A stretch of DNA of 64,000 nucleotides from Bacteroidota bacterium (GTDB taxonomy: Bacteria > Bacteroidota > Bacteroidia > Chitinophagales > Saprospiraceae), in assembly GCA_024743405.1 (NCBI GenBank), contig JANSWP010000024.1, positions 1 to 64,000 on the forward strand. The letters run 5' to 3'. Made by a program: the position numbers and the translations under genes. Under the pieces are notes generated by a model. That model made no database searches and had not been told where the DNA came from. It saw nothing but the letters and a program-made list of their open reading frames with translations. The first letter of the stretch is position 1, and every line of letters begins with the position of its first letter. Positions 8,501-15,536 of the stretch are shown piece after piece.

Positions 8501-9158
8501 TATCATTGAAAGCATTAATTCCAAAAGGGTCTAATAATGCAGCCAAATGCTGATTATCCAAATCACCTGATAGATTGATTGCCAATAAATACCCAATTAA
8601 AAAAAGTACACTTCCCACATAAGAAATAAATACTTTTCGAGTCAAAGCAACGAGTGCAAAAAATAGTGTTCCTGTAAAAATGAGATTCGGCCAAAAAATC
8701 GTCATCGAGGGCTGAATATGATGCCATAAATTAATGGCTGCAAATCGTTCGGGTTCTTCAAAACCCAATCCAGGTCCAATCATTACTCCTAAAATAACCC
8801 CAACATGAAAACCAATACTTATCAAAAATAAAATAAGCATGGATCCAAAATACCTCCCCAATAAATAACCTGATTCCGAAATCGGGTAGGTAAAATAATA
8901 GTGCTTAACTTTGTGTTCTTCATCCCGATAAACAGGCACTCCCATCACCGCAGCGGAAATCAAAATCCCAAAAATGCTCATGATTCCTAAAATTGCGGAA
9001 ATAATAAACGGCGAATTGATATGCGCTTTCTCTGAACCACTGATGCCACCTGCGGCGAAAATAAAACATCCAAACAAAGCCAAAATTCCAAAATACGCCC
9101 AAGTTGCGGGTCGCTTAATTCTATATTTTAATTCGAAAGTGAATATTTGCCAAAACAT
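5529..9158 (-). CDS. ABC-2 type permease fused to M1 family aminopeptidase
   Basis: A 1209-residue inner-membrane protein joining two ABC-2-like permease halves to a zinc peptidase. Residues about 15-270 and 310-600 are strongly hydrophobic with several membrane spans each (for example MSIFGILISAAVMGVPVYRDEE, split by charged ends). After a final anchor near residue 590, an extracytoplasmic M1 domain runs to about 1190. The zinc signature HExxH is HEVAHQWW near residue 941, with the third ligand Glu in SESMAEYA about 20 residues later, so the metal site appears complete. The partner ATPase lies upstream (9238-10122, 79-base gap), and both are transcribed leftward. This architecture is a known Bacteroidota family; substrate and physiological role are unknown. 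I infer an exporter or membrane protease coupled to ATP hydrolysis. Confidence 0.9.
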   Translation of the reverse strand: MFWQIFTFELKYRIKRPATWAYFGILALFGCFIFAAGGISGSEKAHINSPFIISAILGIMSIFGILISAAVMGVPVYRDEEHKVKHYYFTYPISESGYLLGRYFGSMLILFLISIGFHVGVILGVMIGPGLGFEEPERFAAINLWHHIQPSMTIFWPNLIFTGTLFFALVALTRKVFISYVGSVLFLIGYLLAINLSGDLDNQHLAALLDPFGINAFNDITKYWTPVEQNTLVAPLTGDFLTNRLIWLIASALVLGFTLFRFDFTKFVTGGKKGKKVKAVAAETSQKNLLDILPSVNLSFSNSLFVSQLFSQGWLEFKNILVDWYFRAMIIGGVIFLGVDAYMGNKIYGTPSLPLTNYMIESKNGTYIIFVFIILIFFTGEVVHRDKTLKFSQITDALPVPNWVTYGSKFWALTLVCIFMATLVIVVGVFSQTLQGYFNYEFGKYFTDLYLLELPNYLQLTMLAFFVHIMVNKKFLGHIVSIGIWLVLFGINSIGEFNYNMALYSYRPGYRISDMNGFGHFFEAQNSFNIYWLAFGGILLLIGNLFWNRGSESSWKSRLKLAKQRYNKRTLVWMIGLLVLWIGTGAFIYNNVSVKNTWMTSKEGEKRRADFEKKYSKYKHLTQPKITKVTVNVDIFPQERRVLAKGDFVIVNKTAIPIDTLHFNMAGSRPKILEATIDGEELKPGILDTVFNYHRYVMPKTMNYGDTMLMHLTIESAHKGFPNEGFGSDIVDNGTFFNTSIFPSMGYSTQGELTSDLDRKKYDLGVKEYGLPEQTDSIGTCHLLFDDDADYVDYEAIVSTDPDQIAISPGYLQREWEENGRKYFHYKMDSPMLNFYNFCSAKYAVTKDVWKGDSQTVNIEIYHHPTHTQNIDRFIKSVKVSMDYYTQNFSPFQFRQMRILEFPRYANFAQSFANTVPYSEDFGWVGDFSDPEDTDYAFNVTAHEVAHQWWAHQVTPSATRGSNQISESMAEYAALMVLKEEYGEEAIFKFLEYEVNSYLRGRSGESKFEKTLMDNDNQAYVWYRKGGSILYALQDYITADSLNLAFANYIKAAAFRAEAPFTTTLEWFDFIQAKTPDSLRYFLDDSFHKITLYENRMKEATYTDLGNDEYEVTLKFDSQKIYYDGNGKELERGLTPNLLEIGIFAEDGKNETGMTKKMPLFHEKRWIEPGEQSMTIRVKGKPVKAGIDPYNKMIDRVSDDNLMNCEEGE

Positions 9159-9237
9159 GTCTTGATTTTTAGTTTAAGAATTCATGATAAAAACAACACT
9201 GATCCCTATTCCTATTTACATTAGGAACCTTTCCAAT

Positions 9238-10122
9238 CTAAATCGGCACAGAAGAATTTTCTGCAATATGATGAAAATATACATCTTCCAAAGTCGCTCT
9301 TGCTTCTGTAAATGAAGCATCAGGCTGACTATCAGACCAGACATGAATTTCTTTCTTTCCCGCCTTTAACTGTGTTGAAATGACATTGTATTTGGCTTGA
9401 TATGCGTCTAATTCACTTTTCTCAATTGATTTTTCCCAAATATTACCTTGAACTTCCTTCACCAATTCTGTAGGATTACCCTCTGCGACGACTGAACCTT
9501 CACAAATAATCGCCATGTTTTCACAAAGGTTAGTAACGTCCTCGACGATATGTGTGGAAAGAATAACAATGGTGTTTTCACCAATCTCACTCAATAAATT
9601 ATGAAAACGATTTCTCTCTGTTGGATCAAGTCCTGCTGTAGGTTCATCTACAATAATCAATTTTGGATTACCCAATAAAGCTTGAGCAATACCAAATCGC
9701 TGTTTCATCCCTCCTGAGTAAGTCCCTAGGTTTTTATTTCGATGTTGCCAAAGGTTTACCTTTTGAAGCAGCGCTTCGACTACTTCCTTTCGCTCTTTTT
9801 TATTTGCAATACCTTTTAAGGAAGCTATATGGTCAAGCATAGTCAAAGCTGTAACCTTAGGGTAAACACCAAATTCTTGAGGTAAATATCCCAGTATTCT
9901 TCGAACACCATCTTTATCTTTTAAGACATCCATATCATCTAAAAAAACACTTCCTGAATCTGCTTCTTGAAGTGTCGATATGGTTCGCATAAGCGATGAT
10001 TTACCAGCACCATTTGGTCCAAGTAACCCAAACATTCCGTTTGAGATAGTGAGGTTTACATTTTTTATGGCATGTACACCATTAGGGTAAACTTTGTCTA
10101 AGTTGGTAATCGTGAGCTGCAT
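9238..10122 (-). CDS. ABC transporter ATP-binding protein, partner of the permease/M1 protein
   Basis: A 294-residue ATPase. Walker A is GPNGAGKSSLM (about residues 35-45), the signature is YSGGMKQR, Walker B is LIIVDEPTAGLDP, and the switch His is in ILSTHIVED. The fold resembles ABC-2 exporter ATPases (CcmA/DrrA type), with a C-terminal extension of about 70 residues. It is the first gene of a two-gene leftward operon with the permease/M1 fusion at 5529-9158. The 205-base region upstream separates it from the divergent MFS gene and contains a hairpin at 10165-10200. Confidence 0.9.
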   Translation of the reverse strand: MQLTITNLDKVYPNGVHAIKNVNLTISNGMFGLLGPNGAGKSSLMRTISTLQEADSGSVFLDDMDVLKDKDGVRRILGYLPQEFGVYPKVTALTMLDHIASLKGIANKKERKEVVEALLQKVNLWQHRNKNLGTYSGGMKQRFGIAQALLGNPKLIIVDEPTAGLDPTERNRFHNLLSEIGENTIVILSTHIVEDVTNLCENMAIICEGSVVAEGNPTELVKEVQGNIWEKSIEKSELDAYQAKYNVISTQLKAGKKEIHVWSDSQPDASFTEARATLEDVYFHHIAENSSVPI

Positions 10123-10164
10123 GTTCTTAATTTGAGTTAAAAGTTGATGAGTTTCAAGTTGCGA

Positions 10165-10200
10165 CTCAAAATGATTTTTCTAATTAAAATCATTTTTGAG
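10165..10200. promoter_or_regulatory. Inverted repeat in the divergent promoter region
   Basis: CTCAAAATGATTTT (10165-10178) faces AAAATCATTTTTGAG (10186-10200), pairing with one bulged A. It lies between the ABC ATPase gene (leftward) and the MFS gene (rightward). A related TAAAATGATTTTCTAGTCTC string recurs at about 10302-10321. It may be an operator or a transcript hairpin; the role is inference. Confidence 0.4.
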
Positions 10201-10327
10201 GATGCTAAAAATATAATTTTATTGTTTCCTTTGGCAACCTTGAAAAATATTTTTCAGCTCGAATATTTTTTTTTCGACCAATGAATTGATTTTAAGGGCT
10301 TTAAAATGATTTTCTAGTCTCAAAAAC

Positions 10328-11578
10328 ATGAAAAATAGGCTCGCCATTATTCAACTTTTCATAGCCAATACAATATCTGGTATTGCTCAAGGCATTTCCA
10401 TGATAGCCATTCCGTGGTATTTTGCGAAAAATGAGGAGATGGGAAAGTTTGGCATTTTGTATTGGATAGCTACCCTAGCTTCAGTATTCTGGGTGCCCAT
10501 TTGCGGAATGCTGGTCGATAAATACGACCGAAAAAAACTATTTTTAGTCGTTAATTCTATTTGCGGGTTATTAATTTTAGGAACGGCGGGATTAGGTTAC
10601 TGGAATGGATTTTTACCCTGGTATTGGACAGGCTTTGTCTTTGTGATTACCTTCTTCAACTACAATCTTCACTTTCCGGCTTTGTATGCTTTTGCCCAAG
10701 AAATAACGGAACCTCAGTACTATGGCCGAATTACCTCTTTACTAGAAATTGTACAACAGTCCACTTCTATCTTAGCAGGTGCCGGAGCGGCGCTTTTATT
10801 AGAAGGGAGTAAGAATGGCATCATCAATTTATTTGGTTTTTCCGTCCAGTTAGGTTGGGATTTAGAAGCATGGGAGATCTATGAAATTTTTGCGATTGAT
10901 GGACTGACTTATATTTTGTCATTTTTAGTCATTTGGTTTATTCAGTACTCATCCTTAACTGACAGGAAGCCCGAAACTGGAACTATCATCGAAAGAATAA
11001 AAATAGGTATAGATTGGCTAAAAAATCACATCAACATTTTAATTTTTGGGATTGGTTCACACTCCGTTTTTGCGATTGTAATGGTTATCAATTTCTTCGT
11101 CAATGCCACCTATGTACAACAACATTTAGGCGCAAGCGGTGCAGTTTTCGCTACCTCTGAAATGTTTTTTGCTATAGGGGCTGTTTTTTCAGGTATTACC
11201 ATTAGGCGAATTTTTCGATCTTTTTCTATTCCAAAGTCGATTGTTTGGATGACCTTTTTGGTAGCAGTATTAATGTTTCTTCTTTTTGCTACCAACTCAG
11301 TTTCTATTTTTTATGGAAGTTTACTTCTACTAGGTTTGTGCAATGCGGGTATTCGAATTCAACGTGTTACATTTATTTTTAAACATATTCCAAATCAAGT
11401 CATAGGTCGCACTGGTAGTGTATTTAGGATTGTAAATGTTCTCATTCGAGCTTTTTTTATTGGAATTTTTTCATTTGCTTTCTTTCAATTTGAGGGGGTA
11501 ATTTGGGGCTATTTAATAATGAGTGTATTTTTGGTACTAGCTACAGTGGTTTTGATATGGAATAGTTCAAAAATATGA
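10328..11578 (+). CDS. Major facilitator superfamily transporter
   Basis: A 416-residue membrane protein with about 12 predicted spans. The MFS inter-helix 2-3 motif is visible as GMLVDKYDRKKLF (about residues 58-70), which fits the G-x-x-x-D-R-x-G-R/K-K pattern. The overall shape is that of the MFS_3/enterobactin-exporter-like group of drug or siderophore exporters (start MKNRLAIIQLFIANTISGIA). A central cytoplasmic loop carries DRKPETGTIIERIKIGIDWL. The substrate cannot be inferred. It starts at an ATG, and the next gene begins 28 bases after its stop, so the two may be co-transcribed. Confidence 0.85.
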   Translation: MKNRLAIIQLFIANTISGIAQGISMIAIPWYFAKNEEMGKFGILYWIATLASVFWVPICGMLVDKYDRKKLFLVVNSICGLLILGTAGLGYWNGFLPWYWTGFVFVITFFNYNLHFPALYAFAQEITEPQYYGRITSLLEIVQQSTSILAGAGAALLLEGSKNGIINLFGFSVQLGWDLEAWEIYEIFAIDGLTYILSFLVIWFIQYSSLTDRKPETGTIIERIKIGIDWLKNHINILIFGIGSHSVFAIVMVINFFVNATYVQQHLGASGAVFATSEMFFAIGAVFSGITIRRIFRSFSIPKSIVWMTFLVAVLMFLLFATNSVSIFYGSLLLLGLCNAGIRIQRVTFIFKHIPNQVIGRTGSVFRIVNVLIRAFFIGIFSFAFFQFEGVIWGYLIMSVFLVLATVVLIWNSSKI

Positions 11579-11606
11579 TTTTCAATTACAGGTTTATTTG
11601 ACAACT

Positions 11607-12356
11607 ATGATTTATAATAATTCATCAAAAATCTCGATCAGTATATTTTTTCTCTTAATTGTAAATGGACTTTTTGCTCAAAAAGTAGTAACAAATGATC
11701 AAGGTGAAAAAATCATGTTATTTCCAGATGGAAGATGGGAATTTGTAAAATCTGATTCTGTAAAAACAACCCAAGAGAAATTTTCAATTCAAGAAGAACC
11801 TCTTCAAAAAATCGCCCAATACAACTCAACAACAGACCTACTACTCAACCCTCCTCCACCCGAATGTGTTTATGCTTTTGAAGGTATTGACAAATTTTCA
11901 GGGCATAAAAGGACAGATCTCGCATCACAATCCTTCTTTACTTTTACACCAGAAAATTTTAGAGAACATTTAAACGGAAAAGAGTATATCTCCTGTCGAG
12001 GTAATTTGACCAAAATTTCTGGTGGATTTGTTTTTTTGAATTTAGAATTTGAAATTTATTCGGCAAATGCTATTCAAGCATTTGGTAGTATGCCGATTTA
12101 TAGTCAACTGTCTATCAAACTCTTAAATGGCAATCAAGTCCGATTATTAAATAAAAAAGAAGACTTTGGCGAATACAATTCAACTAAAAAAGCTTATTAT
12201 TTTAAAGCTCAATACGCCATCAGTCGAAAACAAGAAAAAGCGCTCAAAAAAAGCGAATTAGATAAAATTCGAATCGTTTGGGGAACTGGTTATGAGGATT
12301 ACGAAATTTACGAGCTTGATTTTTTTATCAATCAGTTTCGTTGTCTTGAAAAGTAA
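11607..12356 (+). CDS. Secreted protein of unknown function
   Basis: 249 residues with an N-terminal signal peptide (hydrophobic about residues 11-23, cleavage probably after LFAQ). The mature start (VVTNDQGEKIMLFPDGRWEF) has the 'G-xx-hydrophobic-xx-DGRWE' pattern common at the start of small secreted Bacteroidota proteins. The rest looks beta-rich, including ISCRGNLTKISGGFVFLNLE, with two cysteines in the body. I do not recognise a named domain. The ATG at 11607 is preferred over an in-frame TTG at 11598, which adds only three residues. It sits close behind the MFS gene and 65 bases before the Spo0M-like gene; functional coupling is not evident. Confidence 0.7.
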   Translation: MIYNNSSKISISIFFLLIVNGLFAQKVVTNDQGEKIMLFPDGRWEFVKSDSVKTTQEKFSIQEEPLQKIAQYNSTTDLLLNPPPPECVYAFEGIDKFSGHKRTDLASQSFFTFTPENFREHLNGKEYISCRGNLTKISGGFVFLNLEFEIYSANAIQAFGSMPIYSQLSIKLLNGNQVRLLNKKEDFGEYNSTKKAYYFKAQYAISRKQEKALKKSELDKIRIVWGTGYEDYEIYELDFFINQFRCLEK

Positions 12357-12421
12357 CGAGGATGGTAATTCGATGTTTCTAATCAAACATCATTAACCAT
12401 CCATCACACATCGTAATTAAT

Positions 12422-12886
12422 ATGTTTGGAAAAGTAAAAAAATGGCTAGGAATAGAGGGTGTAAAACTAGAGTTAATTTTACCTGACTTCGCCTTCAAAG
12501 AAGTGGGCGCCTTGAGTGGGAAAATCCTTTTTTACTCAAAAAATGCTCAAACAGTAAAGTCAATCCGCATTGTTATGATTGAAAAGTATAAACGTGGTCG
12601 TGGAAAAGAAAAACTAATTGATGAATATGAACTGGGCGAAATCACCCTGTCCGACGTATTTGAAGTACCTGAAAATGAACCACTTCAGATAGAATTCACC
12701 CTACCTTTTTCATTATTAAACTCCGAAATGGATGAGTTGGGCTCCAAAAATATCTTGACCGGAGGACTTGTGAAAGTTGCCAAAATGATACAAAATGTAA
12801 ATTCTCAATTTTATGTTTTAGCAGAAGCAAAAGTAGAAGGAACGGCATTAGATCCGTTTGACAAACAGTTGATTGAGGTAAGATAA
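12422..12886 (+). CDS. Spo0M-like (arrestin-fold) protein
   Basis: A 154-residue protein resembling the sporulation-control protein Spo0M family, whose arrestin-like fold occurs far beyond spore formers. Supporting features are the start MFGKVKKWLGIEGVKLELIL, a beta-rich body with SGKILFYSKNAQTVKSI, and the ending DPFDKQLIEV, which matches the DPxDK-hydrophobic ending of the family's N-terminal domain. It is shorter than Bacillus Spo0M (about 250 residues), so only the core domain is present. There is no signal peptide. Its role here is unknown; it is not evidence of sporulation. A bidirectional terminator follows at 12928. Confidence 0.7.
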   Translation: MFGKVKKWLGIEGVKLELILPDFAFKEVGALSGKILFYSKNAQTVKSIRIVMIEKYKRGRGKEKLIDEYELGEITLSDVFEVPENEPLQIEFTLPFSLLNSEMDELGSKNILTGGLVKVAKMIQNVNSQFYVLAEAKVEGTALDPFDKQLIEVR

Positions 12887-12927
12887 AATAGTTGACCGCG
12901 TATTTAATGCACTTCAAAGTTAAGTAT

Positions 12928-12968
12928 GAATCATCCCGAGTTTCAGCTATGAAAATTCGGGATGATTC
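12928..12968. terminator. Bidirectional terminator between convergent genes
   Basis: GAATCATCCCGA (12928-12939) pairs perfectly with TCGGGATGATTC (12957-12968) around a 17-base loop. It lies between the Spo0M-like gene and the convergent TPR lipoprotein gene. Confidence 0.7.
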
Positions 12969-12987
12969 TCACTTAAACATTGTATTA

Positions 12988-13893
12988 TTATTGCGCCTCT
13001 TTTCCAAAGCTCTGAATAATCTCCTCATCATCTTTTCCAAGATTATCTAACAAAAATTTAGTGTCGTCCGCAAAATCATCGTTTGGATATTTTTCTAAAA
13101 AGGCGGTATACAATGTACGAGCCTTTTCAATGTCTTTTTTATCATTATCATAAGTAAACGCCTGTAAGAACAGAGCTTGTGATGCTTTTGGATGCTCCGG
13201 ATATTTGGTGCAAATCCAATCATAAAAATTCAAAGCTTTATCAAAAGAACGAATAGAGCGAGCAGTTTCACCAGCTTTGTGGAGATAATCACCTGCTTTA
13301 CCGTCATTTGGTAAAATCAAAGCATGCAATTCGCAAACATTAACAAAATCATTTGCTACGCGGTAGTCAATTCTATGAGTAGAATCATTCATTAGTTTAT
13401 TTCCTAAACTCAACAAACGCGTTTCAAAATCAGGCAAATTGCCATAATCTGCTTTAACAGAAGCTGTCTTTTCATTATTTGGAAAGGCTTCAATAAAACA
13501 TTGGTAAGTAGTCGAAGCACCTTCTTCATTATTCAATTTTTCTTTAAAAATAGAGCCCAACAAAAGAACATTATTAGCAGTATTATCTCCTGTATAATGA
13601 TCTTTTAAAGCCCGCTTCAATAGATTTATCGCTCCAGAAAAACGATTCATTCGATATTGTAAAGACGCAGCTCGATAAAGATAACGAGAATTAACATCAT
13701 GACTTTCAGGATTTGCAGCTACAAATTCACTGTATTTGTCCAATAAAGCCTTGCTGTTTTCAGCATTGGGTTCCGCTTCAACTTCCTTTTCTAAAGCTTC
13801 GATTGCAGCATTGGAACCTTCACTCCCTGCTTTATCAGAAGAGCATGCAACAATAAAGACTAAAAGGAATAAGAAAAATATAGACTGTTTCAT
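12988..13893 (-). CDS. TPR-containing lipoprotein
   Basis: 301 residues. The N-terminus MKQSIFFLFLLVFIVACSSD has a lipobox (IVAC, Cys at about residue 17), so the mature protein should be lipid-anchored. The rest is helical with TPR-like pairs, for example SRYLYRAASLQYRMNRFSGA, DNTANNVLLLGSIFKEKL and a C-terminal repeat (ASQALFLQAFTYDNDKKDIE ... FLEKYPNDDFADD) of the BamD/YbgF tol-pal type. The repeated 'KYPxxxxA' endings are characteristic of that group. It is probably a periplasmic scaffold in envelope assembly; the partner is unknown. A single-gene unit with a T-rich 5' region upstream. Confidence 0.75.
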   Translation of the reverse strand: MKQSIFFLFLLVFIVACSSDKAGSEGSNAAIEALEKEVEAEPNAENSKALLDKYSEFVAANPESHDVNSRYLYRAASLQYRMNRFSGAINLLKRALKDHYTGDNTANNVLLLGSIFKEKLNNEEGASTTYQCFIEAFPNNEKTASVKADYGNLPDFETRLLSLGNKLMNDSTHRIDYRVANDFVNVCELHALILPNDGKAGDYLHKAGETARSIRSFDKALNFYDWICTKYPEHPKASQALFLQAFTYDNDKKDIEKARTLYTAFLEKYPNDDFADDTKFLLDNLGKDDEEIIQSFGKEAQ

Positions 13894-14033
13894 CAGTTGT
13901 AATTTTGATTTTTAAAGTGCTAAAATTAGATTTCTTTTATGAAATATTAGATGGTTTTAGTGGTTTTGTTTGCCGTATTTCTTTTGTTTATGCTGTTTAT
14001 TCTGTTTATTGTGGTTCTTCTGAGCTCAATAAA

Positions 14034-14190
14034 TAAGCGAGCAGTATTAGGTTTGCTTTTTGACAGAGGCTATTTTTAGTCTAATCGAGGCAGAAAATTT
14101 CAGCATAGCTGATGCTACGGTTAAATTTTCTAACGAAGAGTAGGCTAAAAAGAGACATTCATAAAAGTTTAAGATAATTTTGCTCGCTTA
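14034..14190. repeat. Hairpin element H3 (subtype II core)
   Basis: Ends are TAAGCGAGCA (14034-14043) / TGCTCGCTTA (14181-14190). Weaker complementarity continues inward for about 45 bp. The core (14087-14138) runs GAGGCAGAAAATTTCAGC to TTCTAACGAAG around AGCAT-agctg-ATGCT. It abuts H4, sharing the TTA at the junction. Confidence 0.75.
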
Positions 14191-14354
14191 AGTGCTTGGA
14201 CAGAAATAATTTACACATATTATGACGGACTATTTATTTGCCATATTTCGTTAAAAATGCTCGCCATATCTAAGGATATGCCTGTGCTTTTTGCCTCGTC
14301 TGGCAAAAAAATAGTTTTCGTCAAACCTGGAACTTATTTCTGTCCAAGCACTTA
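14189..14354. repeat. Hairpin element H4 (subtype I core), 166 nt
   Basis: A perfect 21-bp terminal inverted repeat begins TAAGTGCTTGGACA (14189-14202) and ends TGTCCAAGCACTTA (14341-14354). The core at 14246-14297 differs from the H1 core at only about four of 52 positions. The same TAAGTGCTTGGACA termini close the cloverleaf elements at 21951 and 58261. It lies 46 bases before the yciO-like start codon, so it may affect that gene's transcription. Confidence 0.8.
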
Positions 14355-14400
14355 CTTAAACTCTGATACGGAAATAAAGATGTTAATATATCTTTGAAAT

Positions 14401-15012
14401 ATGCTACTGAGAATAAACACTGAAAACCCAGAAGGTAGAAAAATAAGCCAAGTGGTTGACACCCTCAAAAAAGGAGGTGTCATTATATATCCAACAGATA
14501 CCGTGTATGGTTTGGGTTGCGATATTTTCAATCAAAAAGCAGTTGAGCGAATCTGTAGACTTCGGAAGTTAGACCCTAAAAAAGCCCATCTATCCTTTAT
14601 TTGTAATGATATTAGTCAAATCTCAAAATACACTCAACAAATTGACAATGAGATCTTTAAGTTAATGAAACGCAATTTGCCAGGCCCATTCACTTTCATC
14701 CTAAAATCGAATAATGCGGTTCCCAAACTATTTAAAAATAATAAACGAACTGTGGGGGTTAGAATTCCCGATAATTTAATCGTTCGGTCTATAATAGAAG
14801 AAATGGGTCATCCCCTCCTAACTACCTCCCTTAAATCTGATGATGAGATCTTAGAATATTTCACTGATCCAATTGACATTCATGATGACTATAAAAAGCT
14901 TGTTGACATCGTCATTGATGGTGGCATAGGCGGAAATGTACCCTCAACTTTAATCGACTGTACCGATTCGGGCTTTGAAATTTTGAGAGAAGGTGCGGGA
15001 GAATTAAGTTAA
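14401..15012 (+). CDS. yciO: YciO-like protein of the Sua5/YciO/YrdC family
   Basis: A 203-residue protein of the threonylcarbamoyl-AMP synthase fold. From memory it tracks the YciO branch rather than TsaC: VIIYPTDTVYGLGCDI (about residues 28-43), ERICRLRKLDPKKAHLSFIC, then LPGPFTFILKSNNAVPKLF, VGVRIPDNLIVRSIIEEMG, PLLTTSL, and the C-terminal GGNVPSTLIDCTDSGFEILREGAGE. The length matches YciO (about 206). TsaC and Sua5 act in t6A tRNA modification; whether the YciO branch does so is not settled, so the reaction is left open. The start ATG is clear. Hairpin elements H3 and H4 fill the 5' side. Confidence 0.85.
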   Translation: MLLRINTENPEGRKISQVVDTLKKGGVIIYPTDTVYGLGCDIFNQKAVERICRLRKLDPKKAHLSFICNDISQISKYTQQIDNEIFKLMKRNLPGPFTFILKSNNAVPKLFKNNKRTVGVRIPDNLIVRSIIEEMGHPLLTTSLKSDDEILEYFTDPIDIHDDYKKLVDIVIDGGIGGNVPSTLIDCTDSGFEILREGAGELS

Positions 15013-15084
15013 TAATGAAAATCCCTTCTGAAGTCTAGCTCAACTGCTGTTTTTGTTTTTATTAGGCTCTTAAGCAAAACTCAA

Positions 15085-15314
15085 AACCAACATGTTGTCG
15101 ATAATTTTTTGCTTGTTTGATAAACCAAATGTTTCGATTTTCGGAGAGGCATTGGAGATTTTGGCATTAAAAAATTCAATTCGAGGAAGGCTAAAAAGAC
15201 TATCCACGCGAGCTTTGCGAGCATTTGGATCGTCTGTGGGAGGGTATTGAATTTTAGCCAAAATATCCACAGCCTAGATTTTTTTCCTTCTTTTTTCATC
15301 ATGGAAAAAAGGAG
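15085..15314 (-). repeat. Composite intergenic repeat R2
   Basis: On the minus strand it carries a degenerate pseudoknot (15274-15314), then GGCTGTGGATATTTTGGCTA, AAATTCAATACCCTC, CCAAATGCTCGCAAAGCTCG, GTGGATAGT, and GCCAAAATCTCCAATGCC (near 15165). The terminal TTGCCAC..GCGCAAG module seen in the other copies is not recognisable here, so the copy may be truncated. Short frames across it are artefacts of the repeat. Confidence 0.7.
15274..15314 (-). repeat. Pseudoknot motif P4, degenerate
   Basis: On the minus strand CTCCTTTTTTC pairs with GAAAAAAGAAG (one mismatch). The loop reads CATGAT and the downstream string ATCTAG, so loop pairing is largely lost. This is the weakest of the seven copies. 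Confidence 0.45.
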
Positions 15315-15431
15315 AAACATGGATTTTAAGGCTTAGTTTTCCAGTCGCTTTAGGCGACGGTCTTTTTTGCGAAGTCAAAGAAAATCTGGGCTCTTTGGAA
15401 CTCTTACCTACCTAATTTGTTTGAATACCCG

Positions 15432-15439
15432 TATTTTTG
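15432..15439 (+). promoter_or_regulatory. Candidate -7 promoter box for mutS2
   Basis: TATTTTTG fits the Bacteroidota TAnnTTTG box and is followed by a GC-rich string, but no well-spaced -33 TTTG is visible. The mutS2 ATG is about 100 bases downstream. Confidence 0.4.
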
Positions 15440-15536
15440 CGCCCCCTTTAGTAACGGCTAAAAAATAATTAGAGATTGGATGGAGTCTTATCTTCACTCA
15501 TTTCATTATTTATTATTATATCATTTAGAAGAAAAG

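Noticed and set aside
12422-12886. Spo0M-like protein as evidence of sporulation
   Set aside because: The family is widespread in non-sporulating bacteria and no other sporulation gene is present.
14034-14354. Adjacent hairpins read as a tRNA or riboswitch pair for the yciO-like gene
   Set aside because: No tRNA-like acceptor or anticodon arm and no known aptamer core; the same cores occur at unrelated genes, so a transposable or structural repeat is the better explanation.
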